Assembly: GCA_023053575.1 (NCBI GenBank)
Contig: JAKZAP010000017.1
Location: 4,223,501 to 4,287,500, forward strand
Origin: Branchinecta lynchi
Taxonomy: Eukaryota > Arthropoda > Branchiopoda > Anostraca > Branchinectidae
Length of the DNA stretch: 64,000 bases
Direction: 5' to 3'
Position 1 is the first letter of the stretch. Every line of letters starts with the position of its first letter. The position numbers were made by a program, and so were the translations under genes. Positions 30,301 to 41,641 of this stretch are shown piece by piece. The notes beneath the pieces were generated by a model. It did no database searches. It was not told the origin of the DNA and saw nothing but the letters and a program-made list of their open reading frames with translations.

Positions 30301-30888
30301 TATGTTACAAAGCAAAACTTAAATCTTTATTTCCCTCTACAAGACCGTATCTAGTGGTTCATTAATAAAACTGAACACAGGGCTTTCAATGGACTTCCAT
30401 GGGCGGTAAGCACAATTTCGCAATAAACCATGGGATTCTTGTATTAAAGCTCAATTCGCGCTTAAGGAATGGTGTTCCTGTAAGGATACTTCCCGTACTT
30501 AAGGATGACCTCTCCCAAACACCTAAGGTAATATCCATCTGGTTTATTAAATTATTTTACAATAGGCCTCCCTCTCTAAGATTTATTTCCCTGTCTTTTC
30601 TGACGGACTTTGGCTGACAGCTCGAATCCAACCAAAAAAATCACTAATAAGTCCAGGTCCCTGTCGCACTGTCGAAAGGAAGAAATGGCAAAATACCACA
30701 CGCGGCCCCCTCTCCCATGCTAGGCCACTGAACTGTGGCGATAATTTTGAAGTTTCTCTCCTCAGCACTGTATGACATATATTTGTTGAAGATAACGTGA
30801 TTTATACATATTACCTACACCACTTCTTATGCATTTTCTATTTGAACGAGCACCCATATTTTTCTATCAGTTTTGATAAATTATCAAC
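27371..30888. other. No gene recognised
   Basis: AT-rich sequence with only short frames. A low-complexity 'acatacattat' tract is near 29900-29946. A few stretches (28190-28440, for example) look less AT-rich and could be decayed exons, but no motif supports this. Confidence 0.4.
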
Positions 30889-31266
30889 TTGACCCTGTCC
30901 AAACAAGGTAAACAAGAGGGCAGTAACGTTTCACCAGACAGAAATTGTCTTGAGATTTGCACAGATGCACAGAAGTGCTGCCTCTGCAGAACAAGCCTGC
31001 CTATGAGCAAACCTCTATCCACCCAGACTGAGCATTCTCCTATCACTCACAGTAGCTCTCAGACTGAACTTAAACAGTCTTCTTCTTTTTCTGCGAAAGG
31101 TACTGTCAGACTGTCAAAGCATTACTGTCAATTTATACATCTTCCCTCAAAAGCAAACCCAGTTCTGGTAAATAAAAGAGTGATCAAAACTGATGATGGT
31201 AGTCCCAGAAAGAGAAAATCTGCAACTCAACGTTCTAGAAGGTCTCTTGATACGCTTTCCATCTAA
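30889..31266 (+). CDS. Unrecognised open frame, 125 codons
   Basis: A Ser/Thr/Lys-rich frame with a Cys cluster early on (CLEICTDAQKCCLCRTSLP) and a basic C-terminus (KRVIKTDDGSPRKRKSATQRSRRS). The paired Cys could be half of a zinc-binding motif. It overlaps no repeat I could identify, has no strong start context, and could be an exon of a decayed transposon gene or chance. Function unknown. Confidence 0.25.
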   Translation: MTLSKQGKQEGSNVSPDRNCLEICTDAQKCCLCRTSLPMSKPLSTQTEHSPITHSSSQTELKQSSSFSAKGTVRLSKHYCQFIHLPSKANPVLVNKRVIKTDDGSPRKRKSATQRSRRSLDTLSI

Positions 31267-33072
31267 TTTTGAACTGATAGTGAAATATGGGAAGATAAGA
31301 ATGACAGCGACTTCAACCCAGGGTTCAATGCCGACTGATGACCAATACCTGATTGATGACCCAAAGGTCGCTCAGATGTCCATTTCGGATGCCACAGAAG
31401 GAACTGGAAAGTAGATGTACCTGTGGGATCATAAGACCAGAACGATGGCAAGATCACCTATGTAACAGCAGTCTGTAGTTTCATATAACTTTGCTCTATC
31501 ATTAAAAAGTGTGGAAGATTATATTCAAAATATTATTATACATTACAGCTCCCTGTTAGAAGATTTCACCGAAATGACAAATTGCGAGGATCCAACCAAA
31601 GAAAGGAAACTTCTCGTCTATAAAGGAAAAATATTTCTTGCGGCTGTGTCCATCGTGTTACGAGCAAAGTCATATTAGTTCGCGAAAAGAGGGAAGCTGC
31701 CTCGTACTATCAGTCAGATGTCTTTGCGGTTACACAAGGTAAGTTTCGTATTATGCTAGAAACACTATCTGGTGGGCCTTAAGAGGATAATAATTGTTTG
31801 TCACAGAACAGAGAAGGACGCTGTGGAGAAAATACCATTAGCAGTAGGTTTAACATAGTTTCCAGAGCAGATGCAAGAGAAACCGATTCTTTTGTTTCCG
31901 CACTCTGCCATAAGAAGCAACATATCCCGGGCAAGTCTTAAGGAATGTGTAGAGACTGTGATTCTACGACATTCTAGCTAGATATTGGTGGTAATGAGAC
32001 AACTAACAAAAAATGAACCTGCCGAGGCCGATACCTTAGAAGTACTGAGGAAGAACTATGTTATAACAGTGAGGGCCACCGCTGCCCTCTGAATTGGACT
32101 TGAGTGTGTTTTAGGCCATTGTGTATGTTTGGCCAAACGCCAAATGCAAATTAAGAATCAAATTGTAATTTCGTCACAAATGAGGTGCAGGATGCAATAT
32201 AATCTTGTAGTCATGCACATTATGATGCCAAAGCTATTTCTGTAATATATTACTGAACTACGCTATCTAAACTTGTATTTTCATCCACATTCATGCATTC
32301 AAAACCTGTTTTCAAGAGATTTTGTGCACTAACCTGTATATTTTTCTTTTTTGTAGGTTGAATCTTGTCTACTCAGTTTCTCCCTTTGGATCAACTACCA
32401 TCATACCATATCAGACAGAAATTGTCTTGACCCTGTCAGCCCGCCCCCCTCCCCCCCCCCCCCTTGATCCGCCCAAGGATATTAGCTGTAGATGATCTGA
32501 ACCTCGCTACTACAGCAGATAGTGGAAGATCGAGAAATCCCTTCGCAGAATCCACATAATTCATTGTACTCAAGTAAATGCTACCAAAACCAGACAGCTT
32601 TTCAGTTTTTAAGACCTGAACACAGAAATTTGTGTGTAAAAAAAATGCGTTGCGTTTACTTTACTTTCCTATACCACGTAAAACTGTAAATTGAAGAGAC
32701 GGTAACAAACATCTAATCAATAAGCTATAAGTCTGTAAACTATCCGGTGGCCGAAAATACTAACTCATGTTGAAGCTCCGGTTACAGGTTCTATGGTATT
32801 AAGAATGCCTAATGTTCAAGATGGCCACAATTGAGGGTGGGAGTAGGAAATCATGCAAGGACGAATGTCAGATTGGTCATAAAACGTGTGTTAATATTAC
32901 ATGTTTACACTTAGCTACGGTACCCGTCTGTGCTGAATAATTTCTTCAGCTAAATGCTTTTTTATGCTCTCTTGTATAAAACCTGTTTTGCCGATTTTTC
33001 AGAAACCTTGTGTTTTTTGGAGCATTTTGTCTTTCGTTCCTAACTCCCCTTGTATCAGTTTATTACAGATAA
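31267..33072. other. No gene recognised
   Basis: AT-rich. The only structure is a C-run at about 32442-32464 followed by TTGATCCGCCCAAGG, which recalls the GGATCCGCCCCTG ends of hAT-type MITEs in this window, but no partner end was found. Confidence 0.4.
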
Positions 33073-33267
33073 ATGGGATCAACTTGTAGAGTTTTAGCAA
33101 TTTTCGGTCTCGCGTTTGTCCAAGTAGCCTACCAGTTTCAGCCCGAATTTGGTAGGACTACGGGATCATCCGTTGACTTGACTCGAAAAAACCGCCACGG
33201 AAAAGAACCTTTTGCCACGCTTTTCTGTCACGGGGAGCATCTGAGCCATTCAAACGAGCATTTTTAA
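33073..33267 (+). CDS. Possible short secreted-type ORF, 64 codons
   Basis: Starts MGSTCRVLAIFGLAFVQVA, which looks like a signal peptide (short N-region, hydrophobic core), followed by a polar basic tail ending HGEHLSHSNEHF. There is no supporting homology, and a LINE fragment begins about 120 bp downstream. It could be chance. Confidence 0.2.
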   Translation: MGSTCRVLAIFGLAFVQVAYQFQPEFGRTTGSSVDLTRKNRHGKEPFATLFCHGEHLSHSNEHF

Positions 33268-33388
33268 GTGAAGATTTGTATTCACGCTTTGTTTTAGCTT
33301 TTAGATTAAAGACAGTATAAATCCCTGGGCGTCCACAAGCAGTTCAAATTCTTAGCCAAAATTTTGCCGAGTTTTTGCCTTCTTAATT

Positions 33389-33506
33389 TCAGGCCCTGAC
33401 TTTCCAAATAGGTTTCCTTGTACCAACTCGAATTCTATCAGTCGGTACAGCAATATCGGCTGCCAATTTCAAGCAATGGACAAGCTCGCTATAATAACAA
33501 CTAATA
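33389..33506 (-). pseudogene. LINE ORF2 linker after the endonuclease
   Basis: Minus-strand frame reading SVDISCYYSELVHCLKLAAD, then RIRVGTRKPIWKVRA: a helical stretch followed by the K-P-x-W motif normally found between endonuclease and RT. It needs a frame change near 33510 from the endonuclease frame. No RT follows. Confidence 0.6.
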
Positions 33507-34124
33507 TCAACGGACGAAGTAGTAGCTGCTATACCAGTCTGAAGAAGGTGAAAAGGAACTTTTAAAAGCGAGAGTGACAACTGATTCGAGAACAGGGACA
33601 ACCAAACAGAAAGACAGAAGCAGATGGTCGTCCTCAATTTTCTCCTCATCAACCTCAACAATACCGTCAATGAGACATGTTTCAGACATAATCAAATGAT
33701 CAAGGTTCGAAACATTAGCGCCACGATTATCTATATATGAAAAGGGTAGAGATTTCTCAATGAGACTGTGAGCTACCGGTAAAGAATCGAAAAATAAATC
33801 AGTCCGTACAGAAGAAGTCAGAAGATCAATATTGTCAAACTGAACGACAAGAACATAACGTCCAGACTGGAACAGTTTTGGTGGTGCTGAACACTCGCTG
33901 GCTCGAAGAAAAATGGCTAACCCACCGGAAGGACGACCTTTAGTTTTCATTGCTGGCTGGATGAACACAAAATGCTCAGGAGATCTGCGCAAACTTTCGC
34001 TACTGGGGGCGGATAGCAGATGCTCTTGGAGACAAAGAATGTCGGAGCTGCCTAGCAAATCATCAAGTAGAAGATCTTCGTCCTTTGTGCCATTTACATT
34101 TAATGACACACAACGCAGTTTCTT
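33507..34124 (-). pseudogene. LINE APE endonuclease, internally deleted
   Basis: The likely start is the ATG at 34124 (MFFQEKKLRC). Motifs are RCVSLNVNG (Asn), DILCLQEH (catalytic Glu), GGLAIFL, VSNLDHLIMS and DDHLLLSF (the SDH-equivalent). The segment that should hold GDFN, between YVLVVQFDNIDLL and TSSVRTDLFFDSL, is missing, so the domain could not cut DNA. The C-terminal region shifts frame into the linker. Confidence 0.8.
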
Positions 34125-34138
34125 TTCCTGAAAAAACA

Positions 34139-34360
34139 TTATTTGCCAAGACCCACGGCTTTCCTCATAACGCTGCATCTGAGGCTAAAAGAAACATGAC
34201 AACCATCGCAATTGGCAAACTTTGGAGGCAGTGAGCAAGGCGAATCTTTGCTATAACTGTGGCAACCAGCACAACGAGCGCATTTTGAAGAATCAGACGG
34301 ATGCGGGCATTTGGCTACACCGTGGTTTGGGGATTGACAGCGAAAGCAGCGCTTGGGCAT
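34139..34360 (-). pseudogene. LINE ORF1 C-terminus with CCHC knuckles
   Basis: Minus-strand frame with CFRCQSPNHGVAKC (canonical C-x2-C-x4-H-x4-C), then CARCAGCHSYSKDSPC and CDGCHVSFSLRC, i.e. one clear knuckle and one or two looser ones. These bind nucleic acid in LINE ORF1 proteins. It stops just before the ORF2 start. The N-terminal part lies in other frames at 34388-34823. Confidence 0.75.
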
Positions 34361-34387
34361 TCGGCGGAATTCATGAACACGAAAAAC

Positions 34388-34823
34388 TTAATACCCGATT
34401 TTCATAGCTGTAAGGAGGCCAACTTGACTTTTGAACCCGATTTTGAAAGAACGAGAGCCCGAAATAGGCAGGACTTCACAAGCATCAGGAATCAGGGATT
34501 TCAAGACGTCGGCCTTGATGGTGACTGGAACACTCCTGACAACACCCAAAAATTTAGGAGAGATAATTTTGGCAGTAGTACCCTCCGGCAAACCCTTTGT
34601 GACTGATCGCGCAACAACCTCGGGCATAAGAAGAACTGGAAGTGTGGACAATGAGACGGTTTCTTTGAGTATTCGCTCTGACATTAGTGATCCCTTCGTT
34701 ACCTTCAACGGTGCCAACGTGTTGCGTCCTGCAATCAATGTTAAGAAGATCCGACGGGATATTATTAACAACCACAATGTCCGTGGGAATTTCTTCTTGG
34801 GGGGAGCTCACAAGGAAAGGCAA
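34388..34823 (-). pseudogene. LINE ORF1 N-terminal part, frameshifted
   Basis: Two overlapping minus-strand frames together read PTDIVVVNNIPSDLL, then VARSVTKGLPEGTTAKI, SVPVTIKADVLKSLIPD and SFKIGFKSQVGLLTAMKIGY. The sense runs straight toward the zinc knuckle region at 34139-34360, so this is ORF1 broken by at least two frame changes. No complete domain is identifiable. Confidence 0.5.
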
Positions 34824-35094
34824 GAGCCCAGAAACTTTTACGCAGCGACAATCGCATCAACAGTGAAGAACTCCACTGCAAACTTCTTGAACGAATTTGT
34901 ATCGACTCCCGAGTCGAGACTTTTCTGAAAAAAATTCAGAACTGGCTGATAATAAAAATAACTGACATCTCGTCATTTCCTTCACTTGGCGCCATTCCAC
35001 AAACACAGACTTTGAGTAACGGCTACAGTTGAAGACTGTCAATGAAGAAAATAAACAAAACACATACAAACACAAACACAGAAAAATACACTTA

Positions 35095-35860
35095 ATTTTT
35101 AATCTTTTTAATTTGATATAAAGAATATCTAATCAACTTCAAGTAAAACTTTAACTTATGAAAACAATCCGGTTTCAACCAGATTCCGAAAGAACTATAT
35201 GTCCCGGTAAAAAAAAAAGATTGTTAGCCCGATATCGGGCGAACAAGTCCGGGCGTCCGGGTAGAAAATAATGTTCATTATGTCTTCAGCATGTCTTCTT
35301 AACCCTAAATCGAACATATAATCAACTACAAATAAAACTTTTACTTTTAACAAACTTCCAGTTTTGGCCGAACTGGGTAAACTACTTGGCCGGCGAGAAA
35401 ACTGTGTCCAACATTGAGTTCAGCATGTCTTCCTACCTTAAATCGAACATCTTATCAACTTCAAATTGAACATTTACTTTAAACAAACTTTCCGGTTTTG
35501 GCCGAATTCCGGGCGTACTACTTGCCCGGCGAGAAAACAGTTGTCACCATTGTGTACAGAATGTCTTCCGTTCCCTCAATCGAACATGTAATCACTTTCA
35601 AATAAGACTTTTACTTAGACTTTCTGGTTTTGGCCGTATTCTTAATCAACTTCAAATAAAACTTTTACTTTTAACAGACTTTCCGGTTTTTGTCGGATTC
35701 AAGGCGAACTACTCGTCGTGCGAAAAAATGGTTTTCAGCGTCTCTTCTTACCCTTAAATCGAACATCTAATTAACTTAAAAAAAAAACTTTTTCTTTTAA
35801 CAAACTTTCCGGTTTCGGCCAGATTCCGGGCGAACTACTTGTCTAATGACAAAATGGGAT
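35095..35860 (+). repeat. ~135-bp tandem array (copy without end module)
   Basis: 'tcgaacat.taatcaact.caaat' recurs at about 35310, 35443 and 35580 (period 132-137 bp), each followed by 'acaaactttccggttttggccg' and 'ggcgaactacttg.ccggcgagaaaa' in pieces. Same units as 3030-3600 and 57700-58450. The last unit ends at about 35855. Non-coding. Confidence 0.85.
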
Positions 35861-36400
35861 GGGATCCAAAGGCGTTCCTGCTTAGATTTGCCTGGTAAAT
35901 AGGTTTATTCGTAGATAATTTAGCGTAACGTTCTAAAACGAATAATCGTCACTCAGTCGTGTATTTTAAGGAAAAAGGAGGTATACGCGTCAAGACCTGC
36001 TCCGTGTTTTCAAAGCCAAGACGAGTAAATGTAAACTTTTTAATTTACTTCTTGGCATCAGCCCAGTATACTGAGTTCGACAAACACCAAACACTTTTTG
36101 GGGATTTTGGGGGACCTGATACAATCTTCTATGCATTTATCTTGAACCAAAATCATGACAAATGCAACTACTATCCAAGCTTGTGGTTGTCACAGTGATT
36201 TCCGCAAACGCCGTTAAGAAGATTAGATTGTTGGCATGAGGATAGTTTGGCCAGTCATTCAATCAGGCAGGTCGCATTCCAGAGTGAAATAGCTAACTGG
36301 TTTTGGCTCGCCCGGAGATTTACTGTTTACCTGTGCTTGGTTACATGCTGCATTAATCAATAAGGAAGTGGCTTTATTGCAATCATTATTTCAGTATCAC
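35861..36400. other. Spacer before a LINE, no gene recognised
   Basis: A 79-codon plus frame (35959-36198) has no recognisable motif. The rest is AT-rich and may contain the 5' UTR of the LINE that follows. Confidence 0.35.
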
Positions 36401-36420
36401 AAAAGAACTTTGATGAAGCA

Positions 36421-36905
36421 ATGAAGAGTATAACGGAAAAACTTGATGCTGTAATCCGTTCTCAAAAAGGCATAAACAAGTCCATTCAGTCCCTTCCGGG
36501 GGAAATAGCTACGCTAAAAAAGGATGCCTCCGATCGAGATATAAAAATTGGGCAACTGGAAAAGGAGTTGGAGGATAAAAAATTAAGGTGTGATCAACTG
36601 GAGAATCAGGTACTGGAAAGTGATGTCAAGGACCGCAAATTGAATTTGTTAATTCATGGCATGCTACTGAGCGGCCGTCTCAAACAGTTGAAGAAAATGT
36701 GAAAAGTCTTTTATCTGTTACAATGGAGATAAGCGACCCCATTCAGCTTACGAAGTGCTACCGCATGCTCGGTGGTTCCAATGCTCCGTCTCGTCTGTCA
36801 GGCCACGTCAACGTTACTAATCGAAGGCCTCGTCCGGCACCTGTATTTATCTCGGTTGTAAACGAACAGAACGTTCAGAGGATTCTCAACTCACTTCCCC
36901 CAAGC
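36421..36905 (+). pseudogene. LINE ORF1, coiled coil then RNA-binding-like region
   Basis: First frame: KLDAVIRSQKGINKSIQSL and DIKIGQLEKELEDKKLRCDQ, a long heptad-like coiled coil, then DRKLNLLIHGM. It shifts frame near 36702 into VTMEISDPIQLTKCYRML and PRPAPVFISVVNEQNVQRIL. 'Coiled coil, then R-x-L-N-L-x-I-H-G, then a region ending in P-V-F-I-x-V' is the layout of L1/transib-like LINE ORF1 proteins with an RRM-type domain. The protein trimerises and binds LINE RNA in studied families. Confidence 0.65.
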
Positions 36906-37350
36906 TAAACGCTACTCGAAATGAACTTCTTGCGAAAGCAAAGGATTTACGTGAATCAGATTCCGCAAAGTTTACGAAGCTTTGGCTTGAATCCAAATCC
37001 ACGGCCTCGTCACCCTGGGAAAGAGTGATGGGCTAGTTTTTGCTGTCCCTTTGAGATTATTATTATTATTAGTATTGTGATAGAAATTTTGATTGATTTT
37101 CTTGCAACTTCTGTCACAGTGTCACAGTGTTGTGTACATGTTGGGTTCTACAACCTCGTTTTTTGCGTATAATCTTTTTGTTTTGTTTTCTAGTGTTAGT
37201 AGGTCTAGTGAAAAAAATCAGGTTTCGAGGTCTTGTTTGTTCTCTGCCACTTTTTTACCCGGTTTGCCTGATTAGTGGTGCGATGCCATTTCCATTTTTC
37301 CGTCGTGCTTGCCTGGGACATAAGGTAAAGATGAAATTTATATATAACAC

Positions 37351-38055
37351 GTGAGTAGTGGGGAGTCTGGGGGAAGATTGGGGAGCCGCCTCGGTGATCA
37401 GCTTGATCTAAAAAATATTTATTATGATTTTTCCCCTTTTCCTAAAGGTGTTTATGATGATCATTTAGCTAGCCTTCCTGCTACTGATTTTTTATTTGAA
37501 GGGGATTTAGGAACACCTGTAATTGATGGGAACTTAAGATCAGCACTTTTTAACTGCCGAGGTTTGGCTAGTAGCCACGAGTTTGTTTCGCAGTTACTTT
37601 GTAACCACAGGGTAAGTATCTTAGGCCTATGTGAAACGTTTTTAAGTAATGAAAATGCAGAATTCATTGATTCAGAGAATTTAGTGTGGTTACGTTTGGT
37701 TATTGGTGAGCAAAGATATCTAGTTTGTAGCGTGTATATTCCGTCTGAGTCAAGCAGTTACGCCAGCCGTGAAAATACATGGGATATACTATCTTCAGAA
37801 ACGTGTAAATATAGAAAAAAGTTTGCTAATCATAATTGTGTTGTTTTAGGTGACTTCAATGCTTATGTGAGGGAGGATTTTGAGAATTGGATTGTGGATT
37901 CAGAGCTCCAGGATGACTCCCACGGGAACTCCCAACAAGACGGCGTGCATGAGAGGATGTATGGTAGGAGGAGTAGCAAGGACCAGGGAAGAAAAAAGAA
38001 CAGGTGGGGAAATAATCTTTTGGATTATAGTGGTGTTGAAAATATGATAATTTAA
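37351..38055 (+). pseudogene. LINE ORF2 endonuclease, N-terminal part
   Basis: Motifs: LRSALFNCRGLASS (Asn motif), SILGLCETFL (catalytic Glu), YLVCSVYIPSES and CVVLGDFNAYV (GDFN). The join between SENLVW and LRLVIGEQRY is short, so a segment between the Glu and GDFN motifs is probably deleted. It ends in a lysine/arginine-rich stretch and a TAA; the SDH part follows in another frame from 38056. Confidence 0.8.
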
Positions 38056-38846
38056 ATGGGCGTTTGGGTGAGGATAAAGGGATAGGAAATTATACGTGTT
38101 TTTCGAGTGGGGCTCCTAGCGTTATTGATTTTATTTTGGTAAACATGTCTCTTTGGCCTCGTTGTAAGAACTTCAGAGTAATGGATGTGATTGGATCTGA
38201 CCATGTTCCTATTGAGTTGGAGATGAGAATTAGAGAGGGTTCTAACCCTCGTCCAGACAAAGGAAGAAGAGAAAGCGGAAGAGACGGAGTAAGTACATCC
38301 GTGCGGAAAAAAACACTGATCACGGATAATCTTAGTGAAAGTGTATTTTTAAATAGGCTAGGCGTAGATAGTATTATGTTAGAGTTGGATAATTGTGCTG
38401 ATGTCATTAAGAGAGGAGAGATTGAAGAAGCTGTTTTGCAGATAACGAAGGTAGTGTATGATGCAGCTAGAACTAGTGGTAAGGAAAAAAAGCAGAAGAG
38501 GATTAATAAGGAATTTTTTGATGAGGAATGTGATGTTAAGAGAAGTGAGGTAATTGAAGCTTTAAAAAAGGTAAAAGTTGGAGGTCCATTATCAGGATGT
38601 AGGCTAGATGAATATCGGAAGGTAAGAAGAGAATATAAAAATCTTTTAAGGGCAAAAAAGAAAGCAATGACAGATAATATTAATATGGAGATAGTTAAGA
38701 GTTATAAGATTAAGGATAGTAAGAAATTTTGGAAATTAGTTAAACACCAGATAGAAGGAGATCAAGGAAACGCAGTCCCGCCTGCAAACACATGGCCTGA
38801 ACATCTGGAGTCGGAAAACGACCCGGGAAAGATTCTTACGGATTAA
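38056..38846 (+). pseudogene. LINE ORF2 endonuclease end and linker
   Basis: Starts with NGRLGEDKGIGNYTCFS, which continues the preceding frame after a one-base shift, then SVIDFILVNMSLWP and VIGSDHVPIELEM (SDH motif). A long charged linker follows (KVRREYKNLLRAKKKAM, KIKDSKKFWKLVK), the usual bridge to RT. It ends at TAA 38844-38846; RT resumes about 36 bases on in a different frame. Confidence 0.85.
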
Positions 38847-38882
38847 TTTTCCACTTCGCTAAGGTCAGAAGTTCCATTCCCG

Positions 38883-39305
38883 ATGAAAGAATCTGATTAC
38901 ATGCTTACAGATGCAGTTTGTGAGGAGGAAATTTGGCATTCACTGAAGCAGATGAAAGGTGGTTCGGCACCTGGTATGGATGGTATCCCAGCAGTAATTT
39001 GGAAATGGGGAAGAGTCCATTTGCTTCCATTGTTGGCACTTTTGTTTACATGTATTGTCGAGAAAGCAAGATGGCCTGAGCAGTGGAATATTTCAATGAT
39101 GGTTCCAGTTTTCAAAAAAGGAGATAGGAATAAGCATGAGAATTACAGGGGGATTAGCCTAGGTAATGTATTGAGTAAAATTTTATGTAAAGTAATAGAT
39201 GTTAGGCTGAAAAAATGGTTGAATAAAAATGAAATATTAAGTTATATTCAGGCAGGTTTTAAGGAAGGATACAGTACGTTAGACCAGATTTTCGCGTTGT
39301 ATTAG
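38883..39305 (+). pseudogene. LINE RT, fingers part
   Basis: Contains KQMKGGSAPGMDGIPAVIW, MMVPVFKKGDRNKHENYRGI, LGNVLSKILCKVI and IQAGFKEGYSTLDQIFAL, i.e. RT motifs 0-2 and the FRxGxS-type block. It stops at TAG 39303-39305 exactly where motif A (F-x-D-x2-K-A-F-D) should follow; the next bases read GCTLSPKLFSVFIND, which belongs after motif B. So roughly 300 bp is deleted at this point. Confidence 0.88.
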
Positions 39306-40607
39306 GGTTGCACGCTTTCCCCTAAGTTGTTTTCTGTTTTTATTAATGATGTTGAAAAGTTTATGGTAGACAATAATGCTCCTTTGTTAACGCTTGACGT
39401 AGTGTCTCTTTGTTTGTTGCTTTTTGCAGATGATCTAACCCTGGTGGCAGAATCCCATACAAAATTGCAGAAACTATTGGATATTTTGAAGTTATACCTT
39501 GAAAAGAAAGAGCTAGACTTGAATGTTAAGAAAACGGTGGTAGTGGTATTTAGAAAGGGTGGAAAGCGGAAAGAAGGAGAGATTTTTAAGTACGGTGAAG
39601 CTGTATTGGAGGTGAAGGAGGAATGTGTTTATTTGGGATGCAAATTTAAAGCGGTTGGGGGAATGTTTGGTAAGCAGGTGGAACAGAATGTGAGAAAGGG
39701 AAAAAATTGTGGTAATTTGATTTTAAGAAGTAGTCTAAAGGAGGTAACGAATCTGAAGCTGCATAAAGAAATATTTTCAACGAAAGTGGTGCCAGTAATG
39801 CATTATGCTTCAGAGATTTGGGGATTTAGTAAGGCAGAAAAAATAGAACAAGTACAACTAGGTTCTTTTAAGAGGTTACTAGGGTTAAGCAATAGGATTA
39901 ATGGATTAGTGGTGAGAGGAGATCTAGGTCTATTTTCGTTAAGAAATAGAAGGTTGGTTAATATGGTGAGTTTTTGGGAAAGAATTATTAATATGCCGCG
40001 AGTACGGGTACTTAAAGCAGCATATATGGAATCATTACGGGATGAGTCGAGTGATTCTTGGGCGTCCCAAATAAAACAAATTTTGGACCAGTGTGGGGTT
40101 AGCTCGCTTTGGAATAACGGGGAGGGGCAAGGTCATGAAGTAGGAGATGTTGCAGGTGTGGTTAAAAAGGTGTTGATGGATCAGGAAATACAGCTGTGGC
40201 AGTGTGATGTCGGTAAGTTTAGCTCGTTGAGGTTTTACAGAGATGCTAAAGAGACATGGGGGGAAAGTATTTATTTTAAAGCAGGGTTGAATAGGGAGGA
40301 GTTAGCGTGGGTGATAAGTATGAGGGGTGATTGTTTACCGCTAGGGGATAGGAGGAGGTATGTGGGAAGGGGTTTAAGTCGGATTGGTCCTTACTACTTC
40401 CCTATGTGTGGGGAGATGAATGAGAATGTGTTGCACCTGATGTGTGAATGTAGTGAATTGGATGGGTTGAGGGAGGAAGTGTTTGGAAAAAGAGTGTACG
40501 ATGAGGAATGGTTGGTTAAAGTAATGAAGGATGAATGTTTTTCGGGAGTTCGCCAGTTGGGAAGATTCCTTAAGCTTTCGATGAAGCATCGTGAAAGATT
40601 CATTTAG
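39306..40607 (+). pseudogene. LINE RT C-terminal half and C-terminal domain
   Basis: Opens with GCTLSPKLFSVFIND, then LLFADDLTLVAES (motif C), LYLEKKELDLNVKKT, VYLGCKF and a long C-terminal region of about 300 residues with LGLFSLRNRRLVNMV, WVISMRGDCLPLGDR, and MCGEMNENVLHLMCEC, a C-x8-H-x3-C-like zinc motif typical of the far C-terminus in several LINE clades. The frame itself is intact for about 430 codons. Catalytic Asp of motif A is missing because of the deletion before it, so the enzyme would be dead. Confidence 0.88.
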
Positions 40608-40999
40608 GTTTATTAGTAATTTAGTGAAAATTCATTTTTATTTTGTTTTGTATTGCCATGGCCCTCGGGCTTTTTGTGTAAATATATATCATATCATATC
40701 ATATCATGGCAGAAATTGGTGAAGTTTATGTTTTTAAATTTATGCAGGACAGAAGTACTTTTGTATACCAATGTGGTAAGTTCCAGGATTATAGTCATTG
40801 GTGTCAATAATTTTGAGAGAAGCCTAAACAAAAGCTGGCAAAATATTCACTGAAACTTTTTGTCCTTTGTCTTAGGGATTCTATTCAACAGCATCCCATC
40901 TGCTAATACGCTACCCCTCTGCAGATGCTGAGACCTTCCAGTGGGTCTGATGTTGGTGGGATCAGCATTATTATTGAATGTAACTTGGTACGAGGGCCA

Positions 41000-41299
41000 C
41001 TCAGGGATTCTTTCAAACAACAACAGGTCCACTAATATGCAACCCCCCAGCTAATACTCAACAGTGTCTTACTGGCTATGCACTGTCTATTATTTCAAAT
41101 AGTAACCCCTCTGCTAATGAAGCAGGGGTCCCATTATGAGCAGAGGGGTACCCCTCTGCTCATAAAAAAGAGGTCTCACATTGAGCTGAGGGCTTGATGT
41201 TTTAAATAATACACAGTGTGTAGCCAGAAAGACACTGTTGAGTATTAGCTGGGGGGTTGCACATTAGTGGACCTATTGTTGTTTGAAAGAATCCCTGAG
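41000..41299. mobile_element. Foldback MITE, 300 bp (family F, copy 1)
   Basis: The left arm starts CTCAGGGATTCTTTC, continues with 'ggtccactaatatgcaacccccc' and 'ctcaacagtgtctta'; the right arm mirrors it and ends GAAAGAATCCCTGAG. The two arms meet at a 28-bp perfect palindrome, ATGAGCAGAGGGGT and its complement, at 41136-41163. No coding capacity. Copies or parts are at 45758-45949 and 46008-46215, so family F brackets the Harbinger genes. Confidence 0.88.
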
Positions 41300-41641
41300 A
41301 GACCAGGGCTGTCCCGGTCAGTTTGGAAAAATGACCAGATCAGATAGTTCCCTTATCTTAGATCTTATTTTTAAATGAAACTGAGTGGCGTAAAAGCACA
41401 AAAAGAACAATCGTCCAATGGTATAAGAGAACACATCAATAGCTATGACTTTGAGGCAGCTTTCAGGTCCAGTTTCCGCAATACATAGAGTCGTAACTGG
41501 TGCTTCCATTCGGGTTCGCATTCAAACTTCCCGGATGATCTGTCGGAAGACCTATTCTCAATACATGCAAGCATGTTCTGCAGAGATCTGATCATGATAG
41601 TAGAATCCCTCACTGAACATATTCGCATACATACAGAAGCG

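Larger units (their letters stand above)
33389..34850 (-). mobile_element. LINE fragment: ORF1 and endonuclease, no RT
   Basis: Minus-strand LINE piece with the end of ORF1 (zinc knuckles), a damaged endonuclease and the post-endonuclease linker (RVGTRKPIWKV), ending abruptly at about 33389 before the RT. LINE copies are usually 5'-truncated, so loss of the 3' half implies a later deletion or rearrangement. Possibly the same family as the LINE at 15819-26453, whose copy lacks this 5' part. Confidence 0.8.
36400..40707 (+). mobile_element. Full-length LINE with internal deletions
   Basis: Plus-strand non-LTR element: coiled-coil ORF1, APE endonuclease, RT, long C-terminal region with a CCHC-like motif, and a 3' tail of ATATC repeats (about 40685-40707). 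It is a different family from the others here. Damage: ORF1 frameshift near 36702, frameshift near 38056, stop near 38846, and loss of RT motif A between 39305 and 39310. The 5' end is approximate. Confidence 0.88.

Noticed and set aside
40685..40707. Possible CRISPR-like or satellite array at the ATATC repeats
   Set aside because: A five-base repeat of about four units directly after a LINE coding region is a LINE 3' tail; there are no spacers, and the genome is eukaryotic.
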